Of a stretch of DNA of 43,211 bases, positions 7,836-17,221 are shown piece by piece (position 1 is the stretch's first letter; every line of letters begins with the position of its first letter). The notes below the pieces were generated by a model. It was given only the letters and a program-made list of their open reading frames with translations, was not told the origin of the DNA and searched no databases. This stretch comes from an uncultured Aeromonadales bacterium. Its GTDB lineage: Bacteria > Pseudomonadota > Gammaproteobacteria > Enterobacterales > Succinivibrionaceae. A program made the position numbers and the translations under genes. The stretch is from assembly GCA_902761645.1 (NCBI GenBank), contig CACWLF010000009.1, positions 1 through 43,211 of the forward strand, written 5' to 3'.

Positions 7836-9308
7836 TTGAAGCGGTATAGAAATTTGGTTAAGAAAACACTCAGTGAACAGATTTTGCACATATTGCATCA
7901 GAATGCCAGTCCTTCCGGTATGGAAAGGATCAGGCTGATTCTGCTTCTGAGTTTTCCTGCAATTGTTGCACAGATTGCGTCGGTGGTAATGCAGTACATT
8001 GATGCATCAATGGTAGGTCAGCTCGGTGCGGCTGATTCTGCTTCAATCGGTCTTGTTGCATCATCAATCTGGCTTTTCTTCAGTATCGGCATGGCTGTCA
8101 ACATCGGTTTTACTGTTCTTGTTGCCCAGAAGATCGGAGCCAAAAATTTCTTCAGCGCCAGAAACCTGCTTAAAACGGGTTTTATTGTAAGCGGAACCGT
8201 AAGTGTTATCCTGTCTCTGATTGGAATTGCGGTAAGCGATCTCCTGCCGGCATGGCTCGGAGGCAGTGCGGAAATACATGATAATGCCAGAAATTATTTT
8301 CTGGTTGTTATTGCGGGGCTTCCGGTATTCATTTTAAATTCATTAAGTTCAGGCTTTCTGCAGAGCAGCGGCAACATGAAAATACCTAGTATATTGAATG
8401 TTGCGATGTGTGTATTCGATGTGATATTCAATTATTTATTCATTTTCCCTTCGCATGAATTTTCAGTGGGAACTGTCACTTTGATTATCCCGGGATTTGA
8501 CCTAGGGGTTATCGGGGCCGCTCTCGGAACTTTGGCAGCCGTAATGCTTTCTTTTTCCATGATGCTTTATTTTCTGCTGTTTAAATCGGAAAAACTTAAG
8601 CTGCATAAAAATGAGAGATTTGTTTTTTCTCCGAATCTTCTGCGTAAATCTTTTTTGATTTCAGCTCCGGTAGGTTTCGATCATGTTGCCATGTGCGGCG
8701 CCATGGTTGTATCAATGATGATTGTTTCTCCTCTTGGAACAATACCGATTGCAACCCACTCCTTTGCAATTACTGCTGAAAGTTTCTGTTATATGATTGG
8801 TTTCGGCATCGCATCCGCTGCCACAACTCTGGTTGGTCAGAGCATCGGAGCAAGGAGAACCGATCTGGCTATAAGTTTTTCCTGGATGGTTACAGGACTC
8901 GGAGTTGCATTTATAACGGTCGCCGGAATACTGATGTTCATTTTTGCTCCGCTTATGATCGGGATGCTGAGCCCGGTTCAGGAAATCCGGGAACTCGGTG
9001 CAGACGTTCTCAGAATAGAGGCTTTTGCGGAACCTTTCTATGGGGCGTCAATTGTAATATCCGGTGCAGTCAGAGGAGCCGGAGATACCCTGTATCCAAG
9101 TATATTCAATTTTGTATCAATATGGTTTGTGCGCATACCTCTATCATTGATTCTTGTGAATTTATACGGCTTTTACGGGGTTTGGCTGGCTATGAGCATT
9201 GAATTATGCGTCAGGGGAATTTTATTTTTAATTCATTTAAAGCGCCGAAAATGGCTGCGCGGAATTAAATTACAGACGAACAGATTACAGGAGAATATTT
9301 ATGAATAA
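7836..9308 (+). CDS. MATE family multidrug/sodium or proton antiporter
   Basis: This is a 490-residue polytopic membrane protein with two homologous halves of about six helices each, as in MATE exporters of the NorM/DinF kind. Typical segments are FPAIVAQIASVVMQYIDASM near residues 43-62, and FGIASAATTLVGQSIGA in the second half. Such transporters expel cationic or other toxic compounds. The longest reading starts at TTG 7836, directly after the previous stop. An ATG at 7920 would remove 28 mostly polar residues, giving 462 residues, which is closer to family length; neither has a strong ribosome-binding site. The gene overlaps the next one by 8 nt. Substrate unknown. Confidence 0.9.
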   Translation: MKRYRNLVKKTLSEQILHILHQNASPSGMERIRLILLLSFPAIVAQIASVVMQYIDASMVGQLGAADSASIGLVASSIWLFFSIGMAVNIGFTVLVAQKIGAKNFFSARNLLKTGFIVSGTVSVILSLIGIAVSDLLPAWLGGSAEIHDNARNYFLVVIAGLPVFILNSLSSGFLQSSGNMKIPSILNVAMCVFDVIFNYLFIFPSHEFSVGTVTLIIPGFDLGVIGAALGTLAAVMLSFSMMLYFLLFKSEKLKLHKNERFVFSPNLLRKSFLISAPVGFDHVAMCGAMVVSMMIVSPLGTIPIATHSFAITAESFCYMIGFGIASAATTLVGQSIGARRTDLAISFSWMVTGLGVAFITVAGILMFIFAPLMIGMLSPVQEIRELGADVLRIEAFAEPFYGASIVISGAVRGAGDTLYPSIFNFVSIWFVRIPLSLILVNLYGFYGVWLAMSIELCVRGILFLIHLKRRKWLRGIKLQTNRLQENIYE

Positions 9309-10494
9309 TAATTACAGTTTTGACTTTGATACACCGGTTGATCGAACCGGTACCAATTCTTTGAAGTGGAATCTTCACAATCCGGATGAACTGCCGATGT
9401 GGGTGGCTGATATGGATTTTAAAACAGCACCATGTATTATCGAGGCAATACGTAAACGTGCCGATCACGGCATTTTCGGTTATTCGGTAATACCGGATGA
9501 ATGGAATAATGCATATATACAGTGGTGGAGCAGACGCCACAATTTCAAGATCAGTCCGGAGTGGATGGTGTTCTGTACCGGTGTTGTACCGGCAATTTCT
9601 TCAATTGTACGTAAACTTACAACTCAGGGTGAAAAGGTACTGGTGCAGACTCCTGTTTATAACATATTTTTTAATTCAATAGTCAATAACGGCCGTTTTG
9701 TAGTGGAAAATCCGCTCATTTACAAAGACGGTCTTTATGAAATGGATTTTGATGATCTGGAATTCAAATTATCCGATCCTCAGGTCAGTCTGATGATTTT
9801 ATGCAATCCTCAGAATCCTGTAGGTAAGATTTGGAATAAAGAAACACTGCAGCGTATTGGCGAACTGTGTCTCAAATACAATGTTACCGTTATATCTGAT
9901 GAAATTCATTGCGATATTACAGATCCGGGAAAGGAATACATTCCGTATGCCTCGGTTTCTGAAATATGTGCTGATAACAGCATTACATGCATTGCACCGT
10001 CAAAATGCTTTAATATTGCCGGATTGAACACAGCTTCGGTGGTGATTCCGAATAAAAATCTGCGGCATAAGGTATGGAGAGCTCTTAATACGGATGAGGT
10101 TGCAGAGCCGAATGCCTTTGCTGTACAGGCAACTGTTGCAGCATTCGGCGAGGGTGAAAAATGGCTGAATGAACTTAATGAATATCTGTTCAGAAACAAA
10201 TCGCTGGTTGCGGAATATCTTGCAAAGGAAATACCTGATTTGCATCTGGTGAGATACGAGGCAACTTATTTATTATGGATTGACTGCAGAGGAATCTGCG
10301 GTGATGACAGCAGTGACTTTGTTAAATACCTGCGCAGGACAGCCGGGCTGTGGGTCAGCGGCGGAAAGCAGTACGGCAAGGGCGGAAGTTCTTTTTTACG
10401 TTTGAATATTGCATGTCCCAAGGCGGTATTGATGGATGGCCTTGAGCGGTTGAAGGCAGGAACAATGAGTTATAAGTGTAACCGGAAAGAATAA
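9301..10494 (+). CDS. MalY/PatB family PLP-dependent C-S lyase (cystathionine beta-lyase-like)
   Basis: This 397-residue fold-type I aminotransferase-like protein carries the MalY/PatB hallmarks. These include LPMWVADMDF near the N-terminus, GYSVIPDEW, LCNPQNPVGKIW, SDEIHCDI, and the cofactor Schiff-base lysine Lys235 in PSKCFNIAGL. Family members cleave C-S bonds of cystathionine or cysteine conjugates to give pyruvate, ammonia and a thiol; some act as aminotransferases. It overlaps the end of the MATE gene by 8 nt, so it is translationally coupled. An efflux pump next to a C-S lyase may point to processing of thiol conjugates, but that is inference. Confidence 0.9.
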   Translation: MNNNYSFDFDTPVDRTGTNSLKWNLHNPDELPMWVADMDFKTAPCIIEAIRKRADHGIFGYSVIPDEWNNAYIQWWSRRHNFKISPEWMVFCTGVVPAISSIVRKLTTQGEKVLVQTPVYNIFFNSIVNNGRFVVENPLIYKDGLYEMDFDDLEFKLSDPQVSLMILCNPQNPVGKIWNKETLQRIGELCLKYNVTVISDEIHCDITDPGKEYIPYASVSEICADNSITCIAPSKCFNIAGLNTASVVIPNKNLRHKVWRALNTDEVAEPNAFAVQATVAAFGEGEKWLNELNEYLFRNKSLVAEYLAKEIPDLHLVRYEATYLLWIDCRGICGDDSSDFVKYLRRTAGLWVSGGKQYGKGGSSFLRLNIACPKAVLMDGLERLKAGTMSYKCNRKE

Positions 10495-10511
10495 AAGTTC
10501 AGGAGAATGTG

Positions 10512-10895
10512 ATGACTATTTCAGAGATTTGCAAAAAGTTTGATATTTCTTCAGATACCCTCAGGTATTATGAAAAAATAGGATTATTGCCGAAAATTTC
10601 CCGTACCAAGGGAGGTATTCGTGACTACAGTCAGAATGATTGCAACTGGATTGAGTTCATCAAATGTATGAGAGCAGCCGGAATTTCGATAGAAAAACTG
10701 GTTGAATATGTGAACCTGTTTAATCAGGGAGATTCAACCATCCTGCAGAGGAAACAGATTTTAATTGAGGAACGAGAAAAAATCATAGAAAAACTCGGAA
10801 TTCTGCAAAATTCTCTTGAACGGTTGAATTACAAAATAGAGCATTACGATGATTTGGTTCTGAAGTGCGAATCAGGACTAAATTCATCAAAATAA
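10512..10895 (+). CDS. MerR family transcriptional regulator
   Basis: The 127-residue regulator has a MerR winged helix-turn-helix at residues 1-70 (TISEICKKFDISSDTLRYYE, KIGLLPKISR) followed by a long coiled-coil dimerisation helix. Several cysteines are present (for example in LKCESG near the C-terminus), so thiol or electrophile sensing is possible but unproven. I chose ATG 10512, with AGGAG at 10501-10505, rather than the GTG three bases earlier. It is the last gene of the operon that starts at 6996. That operon's promoter carries the MerR-type spacer and dyads, so this protein is the obvious candidate to bind them. Its stop is only 9 nt from the stop of the converging reductase gene. Confidence 0.9.
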   Translation: MTISEICKKFDISSDTLRYYEKIGLLPKISRTKGGIRDYSQNDCNWIEFIKCMRAAGISIEKLVEYVNLFNQGDSTILQRKQILIEEREKIIEKLGILQNSLERLNYKIEHYDDLVLKCESGLNSSK

Positions 10896-10904
10896 TTCAA
10901 TCTG

Positions 10905-11798
10905 TTACGGCAGGCTGTATCCCGCTGCTGCGTACAGCCTGTACCATTCTTCGCGGGTAAGATTTATTTCTTCCGCCCTGGATAGTTCTGAAAAATGCTG
11001 CTGATTGCATGTGCCTGTCAGTACCTGCATATTCTGATTGATTTTCAGAATCCATGCCACAGCAACGGCGCTTTTGGAAACACCGTATTTTGATGAAAGT
11101 TCCCCCAGAAACGCATTAAGATTGCCGTAGTTTGGATGATCAATAAAATTGCCGGCAAAAGTTCCGAACTGCAGAGGTGACCAGATCTGCATGGTTATAT
11201 TGTTTGCTCTGCAGTAATCCAAAACTCCCAGTGAGCGATCTATTCCGTTATTACTGTATGTGTTTGCTTCAATTCCTTCCGAGATCATCGGCGCAAAAGC
11301 CAGACTCAGCTGAACCTGATTGAATTCGACAGGCATCGGAAGGGACTTCTTCAGATAGTGGATCTGTGCAGTATTAAAGTTGGATACTCCGAAATGTTTT
11401 ACTTTGTTTTGATTTTTTAGAACAGAAAATGCCTCTGCAATTTCGTCCGCGTTCATAAGAGTATCTGGGCGGTGAATGAGAAAATTATCCAGGTATTCGC
11501 AGTTTAATCGTGTCAGGATCTGATCTACGGATTTTAAAATGTATTCCTTTGAATTATCGTAGTACTTGATTCCGTTTTTTAGGCAAATGCCGCATTTTGA
11601 CTGAATGATAATTTTACTGCGATCTATGTGTTCTGATGCAAGCCATCGTCCGAATTTGCGTTCACACTCTCCGTCTCCGTAAATATCTGCGTGATCATAG
11701 TGGTTGAATCCCGACTCTCTGGTGTATGACAAAAAGTTAAAGGCATCACGATCTGACAAATTGCTGAGTCTCATTTGTCCGACGATTATTCTCGGCAT
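10905..11798 (-). CDS. Aldo/keto reductase, YdhF-like
   Basis: The 297-residue protein has the AKR catalytic tetrad: Asp35 and Tyr40 in YDHADIYG, Lys68 in QSKCG and His109 in LIHRPD. The late GVLDYCRANNITMQIWSPLQ and WILKINQNMQVLTGT segments match the YdhF-type branch of NADPH-dependent oxidoreductases. It should reduce a carbonyl compound; the physiological substrate is unknown. The ATG at 11798 has a GGAG about 9 nt upstream. It converges on the MerR operon and could belong to the same stress response, but no MerR-type dyad was found upstream of it. Confidence 0.88.
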   Translation of the reverse strand: MPRIIVGQMRLSNLSDRDAFNFLSYTRESGFNHYDHADIYGDGECERKFGRWLASEHIDRSKIIIQSKCGICLKNGIKYYDNSKEYILKSVDQILTRLNCEYLDNFLIHRPDTLMNADEIAEAFSVLKNQNKVKHFGVSNFNTAQIHYLKKSLPMPVEFNQVQLSLAFAPMISEGIEANTYSNNGIDRSLGVLDYCRANNITMQIWSPLQFGTFAGNFIDHPNYGNLNAFLGELSSKYGVSKSAVAVAWILKINQNMQVLTGTCNQQHFSELSRAEEINLTREEWYRLYAAAGYSLP

Positions 11799-11843
11799 GA
11801 TTTATATCTCCTGGCAAAAGTTAATATACTGATTTTCAATGTA

Positions 11844-11849
11844 ATTATA
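11844..11849 (-). promoter_or_regulatory. Candidate -10 box for the aldo/keto reductase gene
   Basis: A perfect TATAAT is read on the minus strand about 45 nt upstream of the ATG. The best -35 at normal spacing (TGGATC, 11867-11872) is poor, so the promoter call is tentative. Confidence 0.35.
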
Positions 11850-11896
11850 GAGAAGTTTGAAATTTCGATCCAGGTAAACTTGATTCACCATGGATA

Positions 11897-11930
11897 ATAA
11901 AAAAGTCTCATAAACCTGCGTTTATGAGAC
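11897..11930 (-). terminator. Rho-independent terminator after gdhA
   Basis: An 11-bp perfect stem (11905-11915 with 11920-11930) encloses a 4-nt loop. On the minus strand it is followed by a run of six or more T (complement of 11897-11904). It lies 35 nt after the gdhA stop. Confidence 0.88.
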
Positions 11931-11965
11931 TAAAAGAAAGTAACAAAAATAAATTCTTTAACTAA

Positions 11966-13803
<1,838 letters not shown>

Positions 13804-13879
13804 TGGCAGGGGCGGTAAGATTCGAACTCACAGCATGCGGTTTTGGAGACCGCCGTTCTACCATTGGAACTACACCCCT
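13804..13879 (-). tRNA. tRNA-Trp (CCA anticodon)
   Basis: The 76-nt minus-strand sequence folds as a tRNA. The acceptor stem is AGGGGTG with CGCCCCT (one G-T pair), there is a D-arm, and the anticodon stem GCGGT/ACCGC holds the loop CTCCAAA with anticodon CCA. A TTCGAAT T-loop follows. The discriminator G and the 3' CCA (13804-13806) are encoded. It stands alone rather than in an rRNA or tRNA operon. Confidence 0.95.
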
Positions 13880-13894
13880 ACGGAACACTTCTGT

Positions 13895-13900
13895 ATTATA
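13895..13900 (-). promoter_or_regulatory. -10 box of the tRNA-Trp promoter
   Basis: TATAAT on the minus strand is placed so that transcription would begin about 8 nt before the tRNA 5' end. The -35 region is an A/T run with only a weak match (TTTTAA). Confidence 0.55.
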
Positions 13901-14013
13901 CTGATCATAAAAAAAATTAAAAGTTTTTTTTTATTAATATTGATCTGTTGGATGGTTTTTAAACAAAAACTGCCTGTTTTACTGAAAAATGGTACTTATT
14001 TCAGAATCGTACT

Positions 14014-14736
14014 GTGATTATGATAAAATGCGGTATCGTTGTTTTAATGGCTATTGTTAAGTATGCAGGTTTAAGTGTTTTTATGTTTGATCTTTTTGCA
14101 GGTTTCGGCGTTTTCGGCTGGATCGTCTTTTCCTTGTTAATGATATTGTCCGTTATCAGCTGGTTTATCATTTATACCAAATCAATTGTTTCTGTAATAT
14201 TGAAAAAAGAGTTCGGCAGAGTTGGTGAAAAATGGAAAAAACTTCAGGGTTTTAATCAGATCTCCGCTTTTGTTCAGAATGATAATTCCGTACTGACGCA
14301 GATGCTGGTAACTGCATTATTTGAATGGCCTAAGATCAATATGGCTCAGATAACCGAGTTGCAGAAGTCGGAACTTTTATTCAATGTTCTTGATAAGGAA
14401 ATAATCAGAATCAGAATGCATCTTGATCGCGGGCAGACTTTGCTTGCTGTCATCGCATCCGTTTCTCCATTTATCGGTCTGTTAGGAACAGTAGTAGGCA
14501 TTTTCAGTACCCTTACGGATATTTCCCAGATACAGAATCCTTCACTTGCCCTAATTTCCGGATCGATCGGTGAAACATTGATAATGACTGCTTTTGGTTT
14601 GGTTGTGGCAATTCCTGCTGTATTTGCTTACAATATTTTTGCGAAATTCAACCGCAATTCCATAATCCGGATTAAGGAAATGGCTAAAAGTTATCATACA
14701 TTGATAGTTTATAAACTGAAGAATGATGATTTTTAA
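14014..14736 (+). CDS. exbB: ExbB/TolQ/MotA family proton channel protein
   Basis: This inner-membrane protein of up to 240 residues belongs to the ExbB/TolQ family, which with ExbD uses the proton-motive force to energise TonB. Features are an N-terminal helix (GVFGWIVFSLLMILSVISWF), a cytoplasmic loop, then the conserved block ASVSPFIGLLGTVVGIFST and a third helix GETLIMTAFGLVVAIPAVF. The start is uncertain. GTG 14014, ATG 14020, ATG 14047 and ATG 14083 are all in frame and none has a good ribosome-binding site. ATG 14083 would begin MFDLFAGFGVFGW, most like known ExbB N-termini. It precedes exbD by 14 nt. I prefer ExbB over TolQ because of the metal-chelate-type ABC genes in the same operon. 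Confidence 0.85.
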   Translation: MIMIKCGIVVLMAIVKYAGLSVFMFDLFAGFGVFGWIVFSLLMILSVISWFIIYTKSIVSVILKKEFGRVGEKWKKLQGFNQISAFVQNDNSVLTQMLVTALFEWPKINMAQITELQKSELLFNVLDKEIIRIRMHLDRGQTLLAVIASVSPFIGLLGTVVGIFSTLTDISQIQNPSLALISGSIGETLIMTAFGLVVAIPAVFAYNIFAKFNRNSIIRIKEMAKSYHTLIVYKLKNDDF

Positions 14737-14750
14737 ACTCAGGAATACAA

Positions 14751-15149
14751 ATGAATTTTAATGATGATTATGAGCACGATTCGGAATGCAGCAATCCGAT
14801 CAATATGATTCCGATGATTGATATTATGCTGGTTCTTCTGGTAGTGTTTATGATTGCCATGCCGGTAATCTCCAGTTCGGTAATACAGAAAGTGCAGTCG
14901 GCGGATAATTCTTCATTACCGGAACAATCGGAAAGTGTCGTCGAAATAGAGGTTAAAAATCTTAAAAATATCATATTGGAAAAGCAGACTATCAGTGTGG
15001 AGGATTTGCCTTCAGCATTGGGAGATTGTTCAGCTGAATCCACTGTAACCCTGATAATAGATCCGGATTTAACCTATCATGACTTATCCATGGTTTTGAA
15101 TATTTTAAATCAGAGCGGAATGCATAACATAGTGTTTAAGGGTTCGTGA
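14751..15149 (+). CDS. exbD: ExbD/TolR family protein
   Basis: The 132-residue protein has a short cytoplasmic N-terminus and one membrane helix starting INMIPMIDIMLVLLVVFMIA. The invariant aspartate of the family, which carries the proton, lies in MIDIML. The rest is a small periplasmic domain. It pairs with the ExbB-like protein upstream and its stop is 1 nt before the permease start. No tonB gene is present in the window, so TonB would have to be encoded elsewhere. Confidence 0.87.
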   Translation: MNFNDDYEHDSECSNPINMIPMIDIMLVLLVVFMIAMPVISSSVIQKVQSADNSSLPEQSESVVEIEVKNLKNIILEKQTISVEDLPSALGDCSAESTVTLIIDPDLTYHDLSMVLNILNQSGMHNIVFKGS

Positions 15150-15150
15150 T

Positions 15151-16146
15151 ATGTGGAAGCTGCTGTTTACATTTTTACTTTTGATGTTTCTCTGTTTCCT
15201 GTCTTTAAGCACGGGAAGTTACAGGATCGGTTACATGCAGCTGCTGGATGTTTTGTTCTCCGGAACTGCAGACGAAGCATTTGAAACGGTTGTTTTCAAT
15301 ATCCGGCTGCCGCGTCTGATGGCTGCAGTAGCGGCAGGAACCGCGCTCAGTGTAAGCGGGGTCATAATGCAGAGTATTTTCAAGAATCTTCTTGTTTCTC
15401 CGGATTTGCTCGGTGTCAGCAGCGGAGCTTCCTTAGGGACAGCGCTGGCAGTGGTACTTGGTTTTTCTTCATTGTTTGTATCGGTATCTGCTTTTGTCTG
15501 CGGTATTGCGGCTGTAGGAATAACATGGCTTATTGCCGGATTAGTGCCGTCGGCCGGACAAAAAACTTTATTGCTGGTTCTGGCTGGAATTGTGGTATCT
15601 GCATTTTTGTCTGGGTTTGTGGAACTGATTTGCGTTGTCTTTGCCGGAGCAGACGGACTGCCTTCAATTTTTGCCTTTTTATTCGGAAATCTTGAACGGG
15701 CATCAATGAATGAACTGTACGGGCTGTTTATTGTAAATCTGATGGGTATTCTGATTCTCTGGAGACTGCATTTTTCTTTTGACGTACTCAGTCTGGGGGA
15801 AAATGATGCGGCTGGATTAGGCTTGTCGGTTAATGTGATACGGAATATCGGGATTGTTATTGCAACAGTTCTTTGTTCAACAGTGGTTGCAAAATTCGGT
15901 CTTATAGGATGGGTCGGACTGGTGGTTCCGCATATGGCAAGACTGTGGTTCGGCAGCTACCGCCATAAGGTTTTGATTCCGGCAAGTCTGCTGCTGGGTG
16001 CTTGTTTTATGGTTGGAGCGGATTTAATCGCCCGGAACGCATGCAGTTTTCAAATTCCTGTGGGCATCGTAACCTCTATCGTAGGTGCGCCGTTTTTTGT
16101 TTATATTCTGTATCATACTTCAAAGGAGCAACGTAATTTTGCTTGA
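15151..16146 (+). CDS. FecCD/BtuC family ABC transporter permease
   Basis: The 331-residue permease has about ten hydrophobic helices and the conserved FecCD signatures NIRLPRLMAAVAAGTALSVS, GVIMQSIFKN, LLGVSSGASLGTA, and GWVGLVVPHMARL near the C-terminus. These transporters import iron-siderophore, haem or cobalamin together with a periplasmic binding protein. No binding-protein gene accompanies it. It starts 1 nt after exbD, and its last codons overlap the ATPase start. The substrate cannot be told from sequence. Confidence 0.92.
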   Translation: MWKLLFTFLLLMFLCFLSLSTGSYRIGYMQLLDVLFSGTADEAFETVVFNIRLPRLMAAVAAGTALSVSGVIMQSIFKNLLVSPDLLGVSSGASLGTALAVVLGFSSLFVSVSAFVCGIAAVGITWLIAGLVPSAGQKTLLLVLAGIVVSAFLSGFVELICVVFAGADGLPSIFAFLFGNLERASMNELYGLFIVNLMGILILWRLHFSFDVLSLGENDAAGLGLSVNVIRNIGIVIATVLCSTVVAKFGLIGWVGLVVPHMARLWFGSYRHKVLIPASLLLGACFMVGADLIARNACSFQIPVGIVTSIVGAPFFVYILYHTSKEQRNFA

Positions 16147-16906
16147 GTTTAAAAATGTTTCATACGGCTGGGATGAACGGCATTTTCTGCAGAATAACCT
16201 TAATCTGAAGTTTGAAGAGCGGAAGATTTACGTGATACTGGGACCTAACGGCTGCGGCAAATCGACATTCATTCAACTGCTGCAGAACAGGAATGTTTTT
16301 TATAAAGGTGAGATATTATTAAATCAGAAAAATTTAAATACATTTTCTGTCAATCAGATTGCCAGAAATCTTATTTGTGTCGGTCAGAACAATGATCAGT
16401 GCATAAACATGAAAGTTCTGGATTTTATTGTCACAGGTTTTTATCCGTATTTGAATATTTTTCAGTCTCCTGCTGATAAGCATTTAAATGAAGCCATGCG
16501 GATTATGGAGTCTCTTAAAATCGAGGAATGGAGCAACCGGACAATTGCCACCTTAAGCGGAGGGGAATTCAAGCAGGTTTTACTGGCCCGCTGTCTGACG
16601 GGCAGCAGAAAAATAATTCTGCTTGATGAACTTGAACTGGCGCTGGATTATGCAAATCAGATAAAATTCACTCGAACTGTCAGACAACTGCAGGAATCCG
16701 GTAAATGTATTATTCTGATTTCTCATAATCCCAATCTGGCTTTGGCTCTGAAAAGTCAGGTTTTGATGTTTGGAAAGGATTTGCCTTATTTATTCGGTGA
16801 TTCGGAAGGGATTGTCACCAGGGAAAATCTCCGGAAGTACTTTAACATAGAAGTGATAGAAACCTGCAATGAGGAGCATGGCCTGGTGCAGTTTGTACCG
16901 CAGTAG
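16139..16906 (+). CDS. ABC transporter ATP-binding protein, iron-chelate/cobalamin type
   Basis: This 255-residue ATPase has Walker A GPNGCGKST, the ABC signature LSGGEFKQVLLAR, Walker B IILLDELELALD (the usual DEP proline is Leu) and the switch histidine in LISHNPNLAL. I chose TTG 16139, with AAGGAG at 16123-16128. The frame is open further upstream to 16085, but that part lies inside the permease gene. An ATT at 16136 is an even better-spaced but rarer start. The gene overlaps the permease by 8 nt and is the last of the exbB-exbD-permease-ATPase run. The IS66 transposon's target duplication begins 7 nt after its stop, so the gene itself is intact. Confidence 0.9.
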   Translation: MLEFKNVSYGWDERHFLQNNLNLKFEERKIYVILGPNGCGKSTFIQLLQNRNVFYKGEILLNQKNLNTFSVNQIARNLICVGQNNDQCINMKVLDFIVTGFYPYLNIFQSPADKHLNEAMRIMESLKIEEWSNRTIATLSGGEFKQVLLARCLTGSRKIILLDELELALDYANQIKFTRTVRQLQESGKCIILISHNPNLALALKSQVLMFGKDLPYLFGDSEGIVTRENLRKYFNIEVIETCNEEHGLVQFVPQ

Positions 16907-16913
16907 CTTTTGT

Positions 16914-16921
16914 TAACGGAA
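16914..16921. repeat. Left 8-bp target-site duplication
   Basis: TAACGGAA sits directly before the outer left transposon end and is repeated exactly at 21160-21167 directly after the right end. Eight bases is the duplication length known for the IS66 family. Confidence 0.9.
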
Positions 16922-16956
16922 GTAAGCGTATAAGCAATTAGGGGGATTCATTTTCC
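16922..16956 (+). repeat. Outer left terminal inverted repeat
   Basis: This 35-nt end begins GTAAGCGTATAAGCAATTAG. It matches the reverse complement of 21125-21159 at 30 of 35 positions, with differences at positions 4, 9, 14, 23 and 24. The identity includes the inner ATTCATTTTCC, which the inner IS66 left end lacks. Confidence 0.85.
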
Positions 16957-17018
16957 TATGCCAACATTTATTATTGTCGTTTTACAAGTTACAGGAAATA
17001 AAAATGGGCTTTTTTTAT

Positions 17019-17036
17019 GTAAGCGTACCTGCGATC
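17019..17036 (+). repeat. Internal end-like direct repeat, copy 1
   Basis: An 18-nt sequence starting GTAAGCGTACCT matches 18155-18172 at 16 of 18 positions in the same orientation. It begins with the same GTAAGCG heptamer as the outer left end. The two copies bracket the passenger gene. Confidence 0.6.
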
Positions 17037-17153
17037 CGTGTTATTTACGCGATTGCATAACTGCATTATCATTAGTCCGTCAGCGAATTTGAGCGGAGAT
17101 GAATTATCCGGTCAGGAATCAATAGATGGCATCACAGTTCACTTTATGTAAAT

Positions 17154-17183
17154 TTTACAGGGAAATATGCCCTGTGCTATAAT
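17154..17183 (+). promoter_or_regulatory. Passenger gene promoter with embedded dyad
   Basis: A -35 TTTACA (17154-17159) and a perfect -10 TATAAT (17178-17183) are spaced 18 nt apart. ACAGGG (17157-17162) and CCCTGT (17170-17175) form a perfect 6-bp dyad with a 7-nt centre overlapping the -35 and spacer. That is a typical place for a repressor operator. Transcription would start about 30 nt before the gene. Confidence 0.65.
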
Positions 17184-17221
17184 CTCCATCATCATTTACT
17201 AAATGATAAAAGGCTGAATAT

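Noticed and set aside
14014-14035. Fur box in front of exbB
   Set aside because: The sequence TGATTATGATAAAATG only loosely resembles the Fur repeat and overlaps the uncertain gene start. Not strong enough to call.
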